NCBI GenBank assembly: GCA_945267035.1
Contig: CALYOS010000004.1
Coordinates: 17,394 to 81,393, forward strand
Reading direction: 5' to 3'
DNA: 64,000 bases
Origin: an uncultured Neisseriaceae bacterium
Lineage (GTDB): Bacteria; Pseudomonadota; Gammaproteobacteria; Burkholderiales; Neisseriaceae
Part shown: piece by piece, positions 27,316 to 36,025 of the stretch
How the letters are laid out: the number at the start of each line of letters is the position of its first letter
Position numbering within the stretch: position 1 is the first letter of the stretch
Program-made: the position numbers and the translations under genes
The notes under the pieces: model-generated
Seen by the model: only the letters and a program-made list of their open reading frames with translations
Database searches by the model: none
What the model was told of the DNA's origin: nothing

Positions 27316-27627
27316 TCAGAAGCTTTGTTCACTAATTTCAATCTCCTCAACTGACTGCATAGCAGCTTGAACAGCGGCAATTTCACCAAATATCGCCAAC
27401 GTGGTTACATGTTGTGGACAACTACCAAACACTTCAGATACCACGACATTGGCAGACTTACTGGCCACATCGGCATAAAAGTACAGATCAGGAATTGAAA
27501 CCATTATCAAACCTACTGCGTCGACATGAATTTGGTCTAATAATGTTCGAAAATCATGCGGGGTACGTTTTTTTAACATGTCCAGAATTTGCTTACTCGG
27601 GGCATTAATGATTCTTTTCTTTGCCAC
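27316..27627 (-). CDS. grpU: GrpU-like iron-sulfur BMC shell protein
   Basis: A divergent single BMC-domain protein. HVDAVGLIMVSIPDLYFYAD opens the domain, GSCPQHVTTLAIFGEIAAVQ closes it, and the G-x-C-P motif corresponds to the cluster-binding loop described for GrpU of glycyl-radical propanediol microcompartments. I chose the GTG at 27627 (103 residues, AAAAGG upstream, 14 bases after the aldehyde dehydrogenase stop); a longer ATG start at 27675 would overlap that gene and adds a non-conserved 16 residues. A pore cluster could pass electrons across the shell. Confidence 0.8.
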   Translation of the reverse strand: MAKKRIINAPSKQILDMLKKRTPHDFRTLLDQIHVDAVGLIMVSIPDLYFYADVASKSANVVVSEVFGSCPQHVTTLAIFGEIAAVQAAMQSVEEIEISEQSF

Positions 27628-27641
27628 GTTTACGCCTTTTC

Positions 27642-29195
27642 TTAACGAATATTCAGCATTTCCACCATGACGCATCGACGCTGACGAGCAAATGAGCGAG
27701 CTGAAGTCAAACCTTCTCCGGTAGGTCCTGCTATGGTGAAGGATGAAAATCCTTCTCCACCTGCACCCAACCCAGCATAGGAAGGTCCATTTTTAACGAA
27801 GATAGTGGTTTGAATCAGTTTGGCCATCTTGGTAAGTTTTTCCACGTTCATCGAATGCATAATCGCGGTATGTCGGTTGCCGTGTTCAACTTCAATAGCC
27901 AGATCTATGGCTTCATCAACATTGTTGACCCGTACTAACGGTAAAATCGGCATCATTAGCTCATGAACGACAAAAGGATGTGATTTATCCGTTTCAATCA
28001 GGATGATTTTGGTGTCATTAGGTGCAGCAATATTGAGTTGCTGTAACAAATAAATAGCGCTTTTACCGACAAAATTGGTATTAGGACCCGTTTTTTTGTC
28101 GTTTAAAACGAGTTCTTGTAATTGTGCAATTTGTGCTGGTTCAGAAAGCAGGTAGGCACCATTTTTTTTCATGCAATGGATTAGAAAATCTGCTACATGA
28201 TCAACAACAATCAATTCTTTTTCCGCTATACAAGGCAGATTATTGTCAAAGCTGCATCCGCTGATGATGTCTTTGGCAGCCTTTTCGATATTGGCACTTT
28301 CATCAACGACAACTGGCGGATTACCTGCCCCTGCTCCAATCGCTTTTTTGCCACTGGACAATACTGATTGAACGATAGCTGGTCCTCCGGTGGCGACAAG
28401 CATCCGGATTTTGGGATGTGTCATCATGACGTTGGTGTTCTCTATAGAAGGCTGATCAACGGTAACCACCAGATTGGCCGGTGCACCTAACTGCGCTAAT
28501 TTTTCATTGATCAGCTTAACTGCGAGTAACGAAATATTTTTAGAACGTGGATGAGGACTAAAAACCACGCTGTTACCTGCTGCCAGCATACCGATAGAGT
28601 TACAGATAATGGTTTCTGTTGGATTGGTGGTTGGCGTAATTGAACCGATCACGCCATAAGCAGAGTATTCCACCACGGATAAACCATCATCACCACTGTA
28701 AGCTTGGGTAATCAAATCTTCTGTACCCGGTGTTTTGGTAGCCGCTAAACGGTTTTTAATGAGCTTATCTTCGTAATTACCCATGCCAGTTTCTTCAACT
28801 GCCATTGCGGATATTTGTTCTAACACCGATTGCTGCAAAAAAACTGCGCGAATGCCATCTATATATTTTTGTCGATCAGCCATCGAACAGACTAAATATT
28901 GCCTCTGAGCCTGATACGCCGCTTCAATAGCTTGATCCATACTGGTAAATATGCCATGTTCATTGCTAAACTGAATGTTGCCTGAATAGGGCTCAGATGG
29001 TTTGGTTTCAGATTTCTGTTGGAGTAGTTCAGCCACTATTGCGTCAATTAATCCATGGTGATCGGAATCTTTTTCGGCACCTGATAACGACTGATCCGCT
29101 GGTTGAAATGTGTTTTCCTTGGACTCTGCCGCACCACTATATTTTTTTAATACATTAGCCACAGCTTGAGAGATTGCTAAATCATTCATATTCAT
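27642..29195 (-). CDS. pduP: CoA-acylating aldehyde dehydrogenase of the microcompartment
   Basis: Oxidises the aldehyde product to acyl-CoA with NAD and CoA inside the shell (PduP/EutE family). 517 residues with catalytic C322 in NNLPCIAEKE, and GAGNPPVVVDESANIEKA just before it. The extended N terminus carries two amphipathic helices (about 4-19, LAISQAVANVLKKY, and about 48-60, GLIDAIVAELLQQK) separated by a polar linker; helices of this type are encapsulation peptides. It lies 21 bases after BMC-T copy 2. Confidence 0.93.
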   Translation of the reverse strand: MNMNDLAISQAVANVLKKYSGAAESKENTFQPADQSLSGAEKDSDHHGLIDAIVAELLQQKSETKPSEPYSGNIQFSNEHGIFTSMDQAIEAAYQAQRQYLVCSMADRQKYIDGIRAVFLQQSVLEQISAMAVEETGMGNYEDKLIKNRLAATKTPGTEDLITQAYSGDDGLSVVEYSAYGVIGSITPTTNPTETIICNSIGMLAAGNSVVFSPHPRSKNISLLAVKLINEKLAQLGAPANLVVTVDQPSIENTNVMMTHPKIRMLVATGGPAIVQSVLSSGKKAIGAGAGNPPVVVDESANIEKAAKDIISGCSFDNNLPCIAEKELIVVDHVADFLIHCMKKNGAYLLSEPAQIAQLQELVLNDKKTGPNTNFVGKSAIYLLQQLNIAAPNDTKIILIETDKSHPFVVHELMMPILPLVRVNNVDEAIDLAIEVEHGNRHTAIMHSMNVEKLTKMAKLIQTTIFVKNGPSYAGLGAGGEGFSSFTIAGPTGEGLTSARSFARQRRCVMVEMLNIR

Positions 29196-29215
29196 TACCC
29201 GCTAATTTCTCAATA

Positions 29216-30004
29216 TCATATGTAAGGTGTAGTCGTTGATTTCAGGACACTCGGATCGAGTGTTGATAATAGGTTCAGCCCGACTTCTCTGGCTGCTATC
29301 ACTGCCTGTCGCACCGCGCCAGAATCTCCTGAGAAGGTAAAGATCACTTCATTGCTGTAGCTGGTGCCATGACCCGGGCTTGAATAACCAACAGCTTCTA
29401 CCACCGCTGACTTCGCTGCCACATCCGCTATCACTACACCTATCGCCGCTGGACATCCTACTGTCATCCCGAATGATTTTCCTATCGGTGCGCCAAATGC
29501 CTGATTTAACGCGCTGCTGGCTCTTGCTGTGTACTGAAACTCCAGATGCCCTGCTGGTGATCCGTATACATCTCCCATCGTCCGCTCTACTTCGTTTAAC
29601 GATACTTCTATTGCCCGACGGGCATCCGATACATCTTCTGCTCCAAATATAATTAAGCTACCGTGGCCCCCTCCTCCTTCCGTATCGCGCGGTAATTCTA
29701 TTTTGAGTATTTCGCTATTGGTTGCTTTTACCGCTTCATCCGCGGCAAATATTTGCGGACCAGCTCCGGTTCTTGCTCCCAACACCCCTATTGATCGATA
29801 TTTCTTATCTATGCCCATAAGTTCATGCAGCTGACTATCGACATTGGCGATCACCAGTCCGATGGTGTGGCCTGTTGCTGTGCCTACGTATTCTGTTAGC
29901 CCGCATTCGCTATAATTTGAAGAAGCGACCTGTGCCGTTCCCAGAGAGGAGGATTGTTTCCTGATCACCTCTGATACGATTTGTTCTACTAAATTCTGGC
30001 TCAT
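29216..30004 (-). CDS. pduB: BMC-T trimeric shell protein, copy 2 (PduB-like)
   Basis: 262 residues, identical to the protein at 16647-17435: two BMC domains and an N-terminal PduB-like helix. It follows the second BMC-H copy by 21 bases and precedes the aldehyde dehydrogenase. Even the antisense open frame inside the gene is identical between copies, so synonymous sites have not diverged. This says the copies were made or homogenised very recently. Confidence 0.93.
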   Translation of the reverse strand: MSQNLVEQIVSEVIRKQSSSLGTAQVASSNYSECGLTEYVGTATGHTIGLVIANVDSQLHELMGIDKKYRSIGVLGARTGAGPQIFAADEAVKATNSEILKIELPRDTEGGGGHGSLIIFGAEDVSDARRAIEVSLNEVERTMGDVYGSPAGHLEFQYTARASSALNQAFGAPIGKSFGMTVGCPAAIGVVIADVAAKSAVVEAVGYSSPGHGTSYSNEVIFTFSGDSGAVRQAVIAAREVGLNLLSTLDPSVLKSTTTPYI

Positions 30005-30337
30005 CTCAGCCCTCCTCTCCAGTTATCAATTTTTCACTATGCCAGAAGGTAATATTTTTTCGACTTCGGTATGCGGCCGTGGGATAACATGGATAGACAC
30101 CAGTTCACCGACTTTGCTTGCTGCTGCTGAGCCGGCGTCGGTAGCGGCTTTGACTGCACCAACATCACCTCTGACCATCACGGTGACCAGTCCTGAACCT
30201 ATTTTTTCGTAACCCACTAATGTGACATTCGCTGATTTAACCATGGTATCTGCGGCTTCAATCGCAGCGACTAAACCTTTGGTTTCGATCATTCCTAACG
30301 CTTCTTGTTGCATGACAGCTCCTTAGATAGTTATTCA
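29220..30337. repeat. 1,118-bp direct repeat, copy 2 (BMC-T + BMC-H)
   Basis: Partner of 16651-17768 in the same orientation. The two copies enclose 17769-29219, about 11.4 kb with both kinases, the regulator, metK, activase, dehydratase, GrpU and the aldehyde dehydrogenase. Confidence 0.93.
30026..30313 (-). CDS. pduA: BMC-H hexameric shell protein, copy 2 (PduA/PduJ-like)
   Basis: 95 residues, identical to the protein at 17457-17744. It is the first gene after a 384-base spacer and probably starts a transcript that includes BMC-T and the aldehyde dehydrogenase. An AGGAGCTGTC-type ribosome site (AAGGAGCT) lies just before its ATG, shared with copy 1. Two genes with this product would raise the dose of the main shell tile. 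Confidence 0.94.
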   Translation of the reverse strand: MQQEALGMIETKGLVAAIEAADTMVKSANVTLVGYEKIGSGLVTVMVRGDVGAVKAATDAGSAAASKVGELVSIHVIPRPHTEVEKILPSGIVKN

Positions 30338-30697
30338 GGTGAATTGATTATTGATCGGTAGGGATTGTTTTTTCCTGCTGTTTTGGGATGGAATTTATAC
30401 TTTTATCCAAAAGGATTATGATAAATCTTTGTTAATACTGATACTAAAGGTGCGCTTGATAAAAGTCTTGACAAATGGAGAGAGTATTTTGTTTTTGATT
30501 TTTACTGAAGACAAAATAATGCTAATAACTTATCAAAAGCTGTCCAACGTTTAGGTTTATTGGGTAGATAGAAAAAGGATTTTATAAATGTTGATTGCTT
30601 ACAGAAGTAAGCTCAAAATAAAAAGCGACACTTTTTTGTTACTATTTATTTGGCATAATGAATGGTTAAAAGACTGTTGGATGGATGATTTAGAAAT
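30314..30697. promoter_or_regulatory. Spacer upstream of BMC-H copy 2
   Basis: 384 AT-rich bases without a convincing gene. The part next to BMC-H (30338 to about 30500) is recognisably related to the spacer upstream of copy 1 (17769 to about 17930), sharing blocks such as GATAAAAGTCTTG-like runs, but with many differences. A promoter shared by descent is likely here; I could not name its elements. Confidence 0.5.
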
Positions 30698-31234
30698 TTA
30701 ATTACTATTTAGAGGGAAGCATTGTTGACTGAACTGACTGAGGCAATTAATGGCAATAAGCATATCTTCCTCCACCGTTCCGCCACTAATGCCGATGCCA
30801 GCAATGATACGATTTTGATGTAAACAAGGAAAACCACCACCGACACCACAAATATCAGCAATTCGTTCAACGCCAAAAAGAGCGGTATTAGGCTGCATCA
30901 TTTCTGCTAATTTATGCGTTGGCATTTTCATGGCTACCGCAGAATAGGCTTTTTTGGGCGCTAAAGTATGGCTGACTAATAATGCATTTGGCATGCTAAA
31001 ATAGAACCGTTGTAAGCCATATCGATCAACCAATGCAAAGACGATATCTATACCCAGCCTTTTTGCTTGTTGTTCAGCTAAAGACGCCAGTAACATCATT
31101 TCATTGAGCGACAACTCTGGCATCAGATCGTGCTGATCTGACTGGGATGATCGATGTTGATTTGTCATCTGATAAAGATCATTGATGGCATTATCTATAT
31201 AGTGATCAATGAGATTGGGTTGTAGATTGTGCAT
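30698..31234 (-). CDS. GlcG/HbpS (PduO C-terminal) domain protein
   Basis: 178 residues from the ATG at 31234, which has GGAGAAG upstream; a longer start at 31276 would overlap the BMC-P gene. The DUF336/GlcG-HbpS domain spans ~45-175: LSLNEMMLLASLAEQQAKRL, IVFALVDRYGLQRFYFSM, KKAYSAVAMKMPTHKLAEMM, and GVGGGFPCLHQNRIIAGIGI. The same domain ends PduO and recurs alone in microcompartment loci, where it may bind heme or cobalamin-like cofactors; the role here is not known. Confidence 0.82.
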   Translation of the reverse strand: MHNLQPNLIDHYIDNAINDLYQMTNQHRSSQSDQHDLMPELSLNEMMLLASLAEQQAKRLGIDIVFALVDRYGLQRFYFSMPNALLVSHTLAPKKAYSAVAMKMPTHKLAEMMQPNTALFGVERIADICGVGGGFPCLHQNRIIAGIGISGGTVEEDMLIAINCLSQFSQQCFPLNSN

Positions 31235-31250
31235 AGCAGTACTTCTCCGA

Positions 31251-31529
31251 TCATTCGACCAGTTCAGTGGTATCAACGATACCTACAATGGCCGCATCTA
31301 TGACAGAATGGTCTTTATTATTGGCTAATCGGGCAGAACTTCCCTTTGAGACAATGACCATTTCGCCATTACCTGCACCCACGGTATCCACAGCCACTTC
31401 CGTTGTACCTTCCGATTGCATTTGAGCATTTAAGCGCCTGACAATGAGTAATTTCATGCCATTTAACGAAATATCTTTTGTGGTTGATACCACGGTTCCA
31501 ATTACTTCAGCTAAATACATATATTTCAA
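31251..31529 (-). CDS. eutN: BMC-P pentameric vertex protein (EutN/CcmL family)
   Basis: 92 residues of the EutN/CcmL/PduN family that caps the vertices of the shell: YLAEVIGTVVSTTKDISLNG, KLLIVRRLN, VAVDTVGAGNGEMVIVSKGS and DAAIVGIVDTTELVE are all typical. It overlaps the preceding gene by 4 bases (ATGA), implying coupled translation. It is the only vertex protein seen in the locus. Confidence 0.93.
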   Translation of the reverse strand: MKYMYLAEVIGTVVSTTKDISLNGMKLLIVRRLNAQMQSEGTTEVAVDTVGAGNGEMVIVSKGSSARLANNKDHSVIDAAIVGIVDTTELVE

Positions 31530-32332
31530 CCTTTAATGATGGGAATATTTTTTTGTCTGATGATATCCATTGCCAGAGGGGTCACCAGCGTGTCATAACC
31601 CAAATACAAGGGCGTTTGTGCATTATGACAACGGACTTGAGAGGATGCTATGAGCCTATTTTTCGTTTGACGAGCAAAGTTCAACCGGTGATTGCCATGA
31701 GTGGTCGAATCTTTTTCCTGAGTTTTAACGGGTAGATTTTTTGTTTCAGCGTAACAAGCTTTAATTTTTGTTGTTATGTCAGTAATACTGGCTAACTCGA
31801 TATTGTAGGCAATCAGCTTGGAAATCTGCGCATCAATATCATGTTGATAAGTTGGATTTAAGTGATGGTGCTGAGCTAAATAATCAAAGGTTACTACAAT
31901 GCGCTTGTTATCCAGCAATGCTTGTTGAATCCATTTTGCCGGCAAATTATCCGCAATATGATTTACGCTTTTAGCTAAACTATTCAGTGATAACTCTGGT
32001 AACAAAAGTGTGTCATATGGCAAATCTTGCGTGAAGTTTTCATTTGTGTCGTGGAAAAAATGAATATTTTTCGTAGGTGCTGATATTAAAATTTTCTGTT
32101 TGGATAAATGTTGCTGTGCTGAATTGGAAAAAAATATATTGATGGTTTGATTCTTAGGTAATGACAGCAATTGTTGCAAGACTGAAGCATAGCAAAGTCC
32201 GGCTTGGCCGCTAAATACAACGACTATTGATTGTGGCAATGCTAATTGCTGGTCAACTATGTTGAGCACGGCATCAGAGACCAAATCGACAATAACCTTA
32301 TTGATCAGCTCAGATAAGTTGGAATTATGCAT
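31526..32332 (-). CDS. Flavoprotein-like protein of the GRM locus
   Basis: 268 residues, family not certain. SIVVVFSGQAGLCYASVLQQ near residue 35 and LLPELSLNSLAKSVNHIADN near 110 resemble the flavoprotein (DFP/UbiX-like) Rossmann layout, and the C terminus LGYDTLVTPLAMDIIRQKNI resembles a segment seen in microcompartment-associated proteins. A low-conservation linker (~195-225) separates the parts. It lies 11 bases after the EutJ-like gene and overlaps BMC-P. It could support electron transfer or cofactor care; this is inference. Confidence 0.6.
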   Translation of the reverse strand: MHNSNLSELINKVIVDLVSDAVLNIVDQQLALPQSIVVVFSGQAGLCYASVLQQLLSLPKNQTINIFFSNSAQQHLSKQKILISAPTKNIHFFHDTNENFTQDLPYDTLLLPELSLNSLAKSVNHIADNLPAKWIQQALLDNKRIVVTFDYLAQHHHLNPTYQHDIDAQISKLIAYNIELASITDITTKIKACYAETKNLPVKTQEKDSTTHGNHRLNFARQTKNRLIASSQVRCHNAQTPLYLGYDTLVTPLAMDIIRQKNIPIIKG

Positions 32333-32343
32333 TCAAACTCCCT

Positions 32344-33168
32344 TTATCTTTGCGGTAGGTGCACGTGAAGCGCAATACCCATAGGAGTGACATACAAAGG
32401 CTCAGGAGGACAAATAATATTAAGACGGGTCTGCTCGTGAAATACTTGGGCAAAATTCTTGATGCAACTGGCTCCACCAACCAAATAGATGTTTTTGGTT
32501 CGATAAGGTTGGAGCCAATTTTTGACCAACGCAGCCATTTTTTCAATTACCGGTTTGATGATCGAAAAAACTTCATCAGCGCGTGCAGCATTTTTTTTGA
32601 TCTGTTCAGCGTTTTCCACACTGATACCTAACGCACCAGCTAAAACCAATGTCATATGCGTTCCCCCTGTGGGTTCATCTACCGATAAAATAATTTTGTT
32701 ATGGCGAAATAAGGCCATGCCTGTGGTGCCACCCCCAACATCGACCACTGCACCATTTTTTATCTGTAAAACTGTGGCAGCCGCAACGGGTTCATCGACC
32801 ACGTTTGTCACAATTAAACCAGCTGACTCAACCACATTGGCAATCACTTTGGCATTTCCGCTGGAAATCCCTGGTGGAATGGCCGTTGCAGCATAAATCA
32901 AGGATTGTTGGAGATTTTCTTCCAGTTTTTGTTTCAGTTCGGAAACGATCTGGCTGGCTTTAGCATAATCAACCACAATGCCATCTTTAATCATGGTAGA
33001 GGGATAAGCAATACCGGCAACAGGCTGATTTTTTTCATCAATAACCGAAAGGACAATATTGGCTGTGCCTAGATCTACACCAACTTTTAACCTGCCGAAA
33101 GGTTGCTTACAAGTTTGTTGATTGATTAACTGTGCAAACTGATGTAATACGTTTTCAGGAGTTGGCAT
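32344..33168 (-). CDS. eutJ: EutJ-like actin/Hsp70-fold ATPase
   Basis: 274 residues of the EutJ family: phosphate-1 motif VGVDLGTANIVLSVID, the connecting ATAIPPGISSGNAKVIANVV, the phosphate-2 motif AVVDVGGGTTGMALF, and adenosine motif NIYLVGGASCI. EutJ-type proteins occur in many microcompartment loci and are thought to be chaperones or reactivation factors, without a settled function. It sits between the alcohol dehydrogenase and the flavoprotein-like gene. Confidence 0.9.
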   Translation of the reverse strand: MPTPENVLHQFAQLINQQTCKQPFGRLKVGVDLGTANIVLSVIDEKNQPVAGIAYPSTMIKDGIVVDYAKASQIVSELKQKLEENLQQSLIYAATAIPPGISSGNAKVIANVVESAGLIVTNVVDEPVAAATVLQIKNGAVVDVGGGTTGMALFRHNKIILSVDEPTGGTHMTLVLAGALGISVENAEQIKKNAARADEVFSIIKPVIEKMAALVKNWLQPYRTKNIYLVGGASCIKNFAQVFHEQTRLNIICPPEPLYVTPMGIALHVHLPQR

Positions 33169-33394
33169 AAGTTTTCCTTACAGAGGATTTATGATTTGTT
33201 GGTTGCGCTACACAGGTCCATCAAAACTGTTATCGATTATTTCTACTCCTCTAAAATCATTAATCCTGTTTACATTTATTGTCTGTTTTCTCTTAGTGGC
33301 AGAAATAAGGTTGATTTCCTGCCATACCCCATTTCTGAAAGATAGCATTGTTTCTTTTCAGCGGTTATTACCCACAATTTCATTTCCCCCTCTG

Positions 33395-34510
33395 CTAGCC
33401 AATAATTTGCTGGATTAAAGCACGGATATCGCTATGATTAACCGGTTTCGGGTTGGTTTTGGTGCAACTATCATTTAATACAGCGGTGATGATTTGTGGC
33501 AGATTCTGTTGTAATAATTCAATATTTGCGCCTAACTCTTTGAGCGATGCTGGAATACCCATCATTTTGTTCATGCACTGAATTTCGTGAATAAGCAGTT
33601 GTACCAACACAGTATGATCATGATGCTGTAGCCCAATTATTCTGCTGCAATGAGCATAACGATCTGTAATCAATGCATCATCCAAACTATTAAATTGAAT
33701 AATGATAGGCAACAGCATGGCATTGATTTTGCCATGGGCTATATGTAGTAAAGCCCCAAGGGCATGCGCCATGCCATGTACCAATCCCAAACCGGCTGAA
33801 TTAAAAGCCATTCCAGCCATACAAGACGCGTTGTGAACTTTTTCTCTGGCTAGCTGGTTACTCAGATCATCCAATACCTGAGGTAAATATTCGTACACCA
33901 TGCGCAAGGATTTCTCAGCCAATGCATCGCTAAAATCATTGGCATTAATGGAAACCAACGCCTCAATGGCATGAGTCATGACATCCATACCGGTATCCAT
34001 AGACACATTTTTGGGTACGCTCATTACCAAGGAGGAATCCAGAATGGCAATATCTGCCAGCAGATCATCCGATACAAGTGGATATTTAATGTTATTGGTT
34101 GGATCAGAAATAATGGCATAAGAAGTGACTTCAGAACCGGAACCACTCGTGGTGGGGATGGCGACTAAAGCAATTTCTTCTGCGGTGCCCATTGATATCA
34201 AAGTAGCTAAAATGCCTTTGGCGGCATCCAGAGCAGAACCGCCACCAAAAGCAATGATCATCTCTGGTTTAAAATCACAAAAGAACTGTGCGCCTTGTTG
34301 CAAAATTTCAATACTGGGATCAGGTTTGACGTCTTTGAAAATCGCTACTTTACATTGAGATAATTGTTCAGTAATTCGATTAATCAAGCCAGATGAAACC
34401 ATAAAATTGTCAGTGACAATACCGATACGCAGACCGGCATACTGCTTTAATATCTGCAAAGCATTCGTTCCACTATAAATATGGGATTTAATGCTAAACT
34501 GTTTGACCAT
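33395..34510 (-). CDS. Iron-type alcohol dehydrogenase
   Basis: 371 residues of the iron-dependent ADH family (EutG/PduQ type). The NAD-binding GGGSALDAAKG and the metal-binding GMAHALGALLHIAHGKINAM are intact, with VAIPTTSGSGSEVTSYAIIS between. It would reduce part of the aldehyde to alcohol, recycling NAD for the aldehyde dehydrogenase within the shell. It is the first gene of the minus-strand locus, 226 bases before eutJ. It has no obvious encapsulation helix. Confidence 0.9.
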   Translation of the reverse strand: MVKQFSIKSHIYSGTNALQILKQYAGLRIGIVTDNFMVSSGLINRITEQLSQCKVAIFKDVKPDPSIEILQQGAQFFCDFKPEMIIAFGGGSALDAAKGILATLISMGTAEEIALVAIPTTSGSGSEVTSYAIISDPTNNIKYPLVSDDLLADIAILDSSLVMSVPKNVSMDTGMDVMTHAIEALVSINANDFSDALAEKSLRMVYEYLPQVLDDLSNQLAREKVHNASCMAGMAFNSAGLGLVHGMAHALGALLHIAHGKINAMLLPIIIQFNSLDDALITDRYAHCSRIIGLQHHDHTVLVQLLIHEIQCMNKMMGIPASLKELGANIELLQQNLPQIITAVLNDSCTKTNPKPVNHSDIRALIQQIIG

Positions 34511-35046
34511 ATGACTACCTATTAATCGAATTTAAGAACGCATTTTTCATCAACGTTAATCTAACATTCATTATTTTCGAAGTAATAGCTTATCTTTGTT
34601 CACTAATAGTACATTCTTGTCATTGATCGATTTTCATATCAAAAAAATCATAAATCATCTGTTTTTTGAATTTAATGCAATATTCAGCAATATGCCTGTA
34701 ATCGTTTGCTCTAAATGAATAATTCCAGATTGATCAGGCTTCGAATTATCGAAATGGAAATTAAGAGTTGTAGATGTTGCTGCTGCACCATTCGTTAACT
34801 TCGCTGTAACCAAATCATGCTGGTTAGTTTTCCAACATTGGCTCAAGTTTTGACTACTCAATATCCGGTATGGCTAAGTATTTGATGATGTCATCAATAC
34901 AGATAGTATTTTTTTGCTTTCTACCCCATCAATTTCACAATTAACAGGGTGTATATGTCAAAAAAATACAGTTTACTCATAGCATTATTGTGTTAAGTTT
35001 AGATAATTTCATGCTGAAACCTTAAATAAACCGGAGTTTATGCAAA
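34511..35046. promoter_or_regulatory. Divergent spacer between the GRM locus and the plus-strand membrane gene
   Basis: 536 bases that should hold promoters in both directions. A 68-codon minus-strand frame at 34655-34861 has no recognisable family and poor codon pattern; I do not call it a gene. No operator could be named, though the AraC-type regulator would be expected to bind here. Confidence 0.5.
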
Positions 35047-35952
35047 ATGGAAATATCTAATTTATTAATCGCATTTGGGTTTGGTGTTTTTGGTGCTGCT
35101 TTGGGGGCTTTAGCTGCTTTTGAATTTGTTGGACTATTGGTTATTGTTCTCGTCACTATTCAGGTGTGTACCGGCCACCCATCTGATTTTGTTAACCTTC
35201 CATTTGGCTATTTCGGCCCGCATGCAGGTGGCTTTGCTTCAGGGGTGGCTGCAACGGCCTATGCTGCAAGAAAAGGTAAACTTGGTTCCGGACGAGATAT
35301 TACTGCCGGTCTATGTGGTCTTGATGCACCGGATGTTTTACTGGTGGGTGGTATATTTGGGATCATTGGTTATTTATGTATCTGGGTATTCAATAAAATT
35401 CCCACGTTTTCTTCGGGACTGGGTTGGACTGATACTGTTGCTTTTACCGTCGTTGTTTCGGGCTTTATCACCCGTTTGGTATTTGGGAAAACTGGCTTAT
35501 TGGGTAAACCAGCAGCCGGAATTAGTCATTTAAATCCGCCTGCTGAAAAATGCTGGATGCCCTATCATAGCCGTCTGCCTCAGCTATTAACGTTGGGAGT
35601 CGGGGTTGGTCTGGCGGCAGGTTATCTCGGACTTTCATTAGGTAGTAATGGTGGATTGCTGGCATTCGGGGTTTCTGCTTTTTCATTAATCTTTTTGCAT
35701 TTCAATACCAACATACCTATTTCGCATCATATTGGTCTGCCAGCAGCTACGGTAGCCGCTTTGTCCGGCAGTATATTATGGGCGGGGTTAATTGGTATCT
35801 GCTGTGCATTGCTGGGAGAATTACTTTCCCGCTTATTTTTGGTGCATGGTGATACTCATATTGATCCCCCTGCTTTTACCATTTTTATTGCCACCACGAT
35901 TATTCACTTTTTAGCCACCATCGGACTGTTTAATACGATTACCTTGATTTAA
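35047..35952 (+). CDS. Multi-spanning membrane protein, possible substrate permease
   Basis: 301 residues with about eight membrane spans and many glycines (FGFGVFGAALGALAAFEFVG at the start, PFGYFGPHAGGFASGVAATA later). The family is unknown to me. It is expressed away from the GRM locus and is followed 73 bases later by acetate kinase, so the two plus-strand genes may form a transport-plus-energy module linked to the compartment. A diffusion facilitator or efflux role is equally possible. Confidence 0.6.
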   Translation: MEISNLLIAFGFGVFGAALGALAAFEFVGLLVIVLVTIQVCTGHPSDFVNLPFGYFGPHAGGFASGVAATAYAARKGKLGSGRDITAGLCGLDAPDVLLVGGIFGIIGYLCIWVFNKIPTFSSGLGWTDTVAFTVVVSGFITRLVFGKTGLLGKPAAGISHLNPPAEKCWMPYHSRLPQLLTLGVGVGLAAGYLGLSLGSNGGLLAFGVSAFSLIFLHFNTNIPISHHIGLPAATVAALSGSILWAGLIGICCALLGELLSRLFLVHGDTHIDPPAFTIFIATTIIHFLATIGLFNTITLI

Positions 35953-36025
35953 CTGCTTGAGTGCGTAAATTTCATACTATAGAATTAATTGTTTATACAA
36001 AACAACTAAAGTTAAAAGGGTAATT

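Noticed and set aside
34655..34861. 68-codon minus-strand frame upstream of the alcohol dehydrogenase
   Set aside because: No family, no clear ribosome site, and it sits in a region where promoters are expected.
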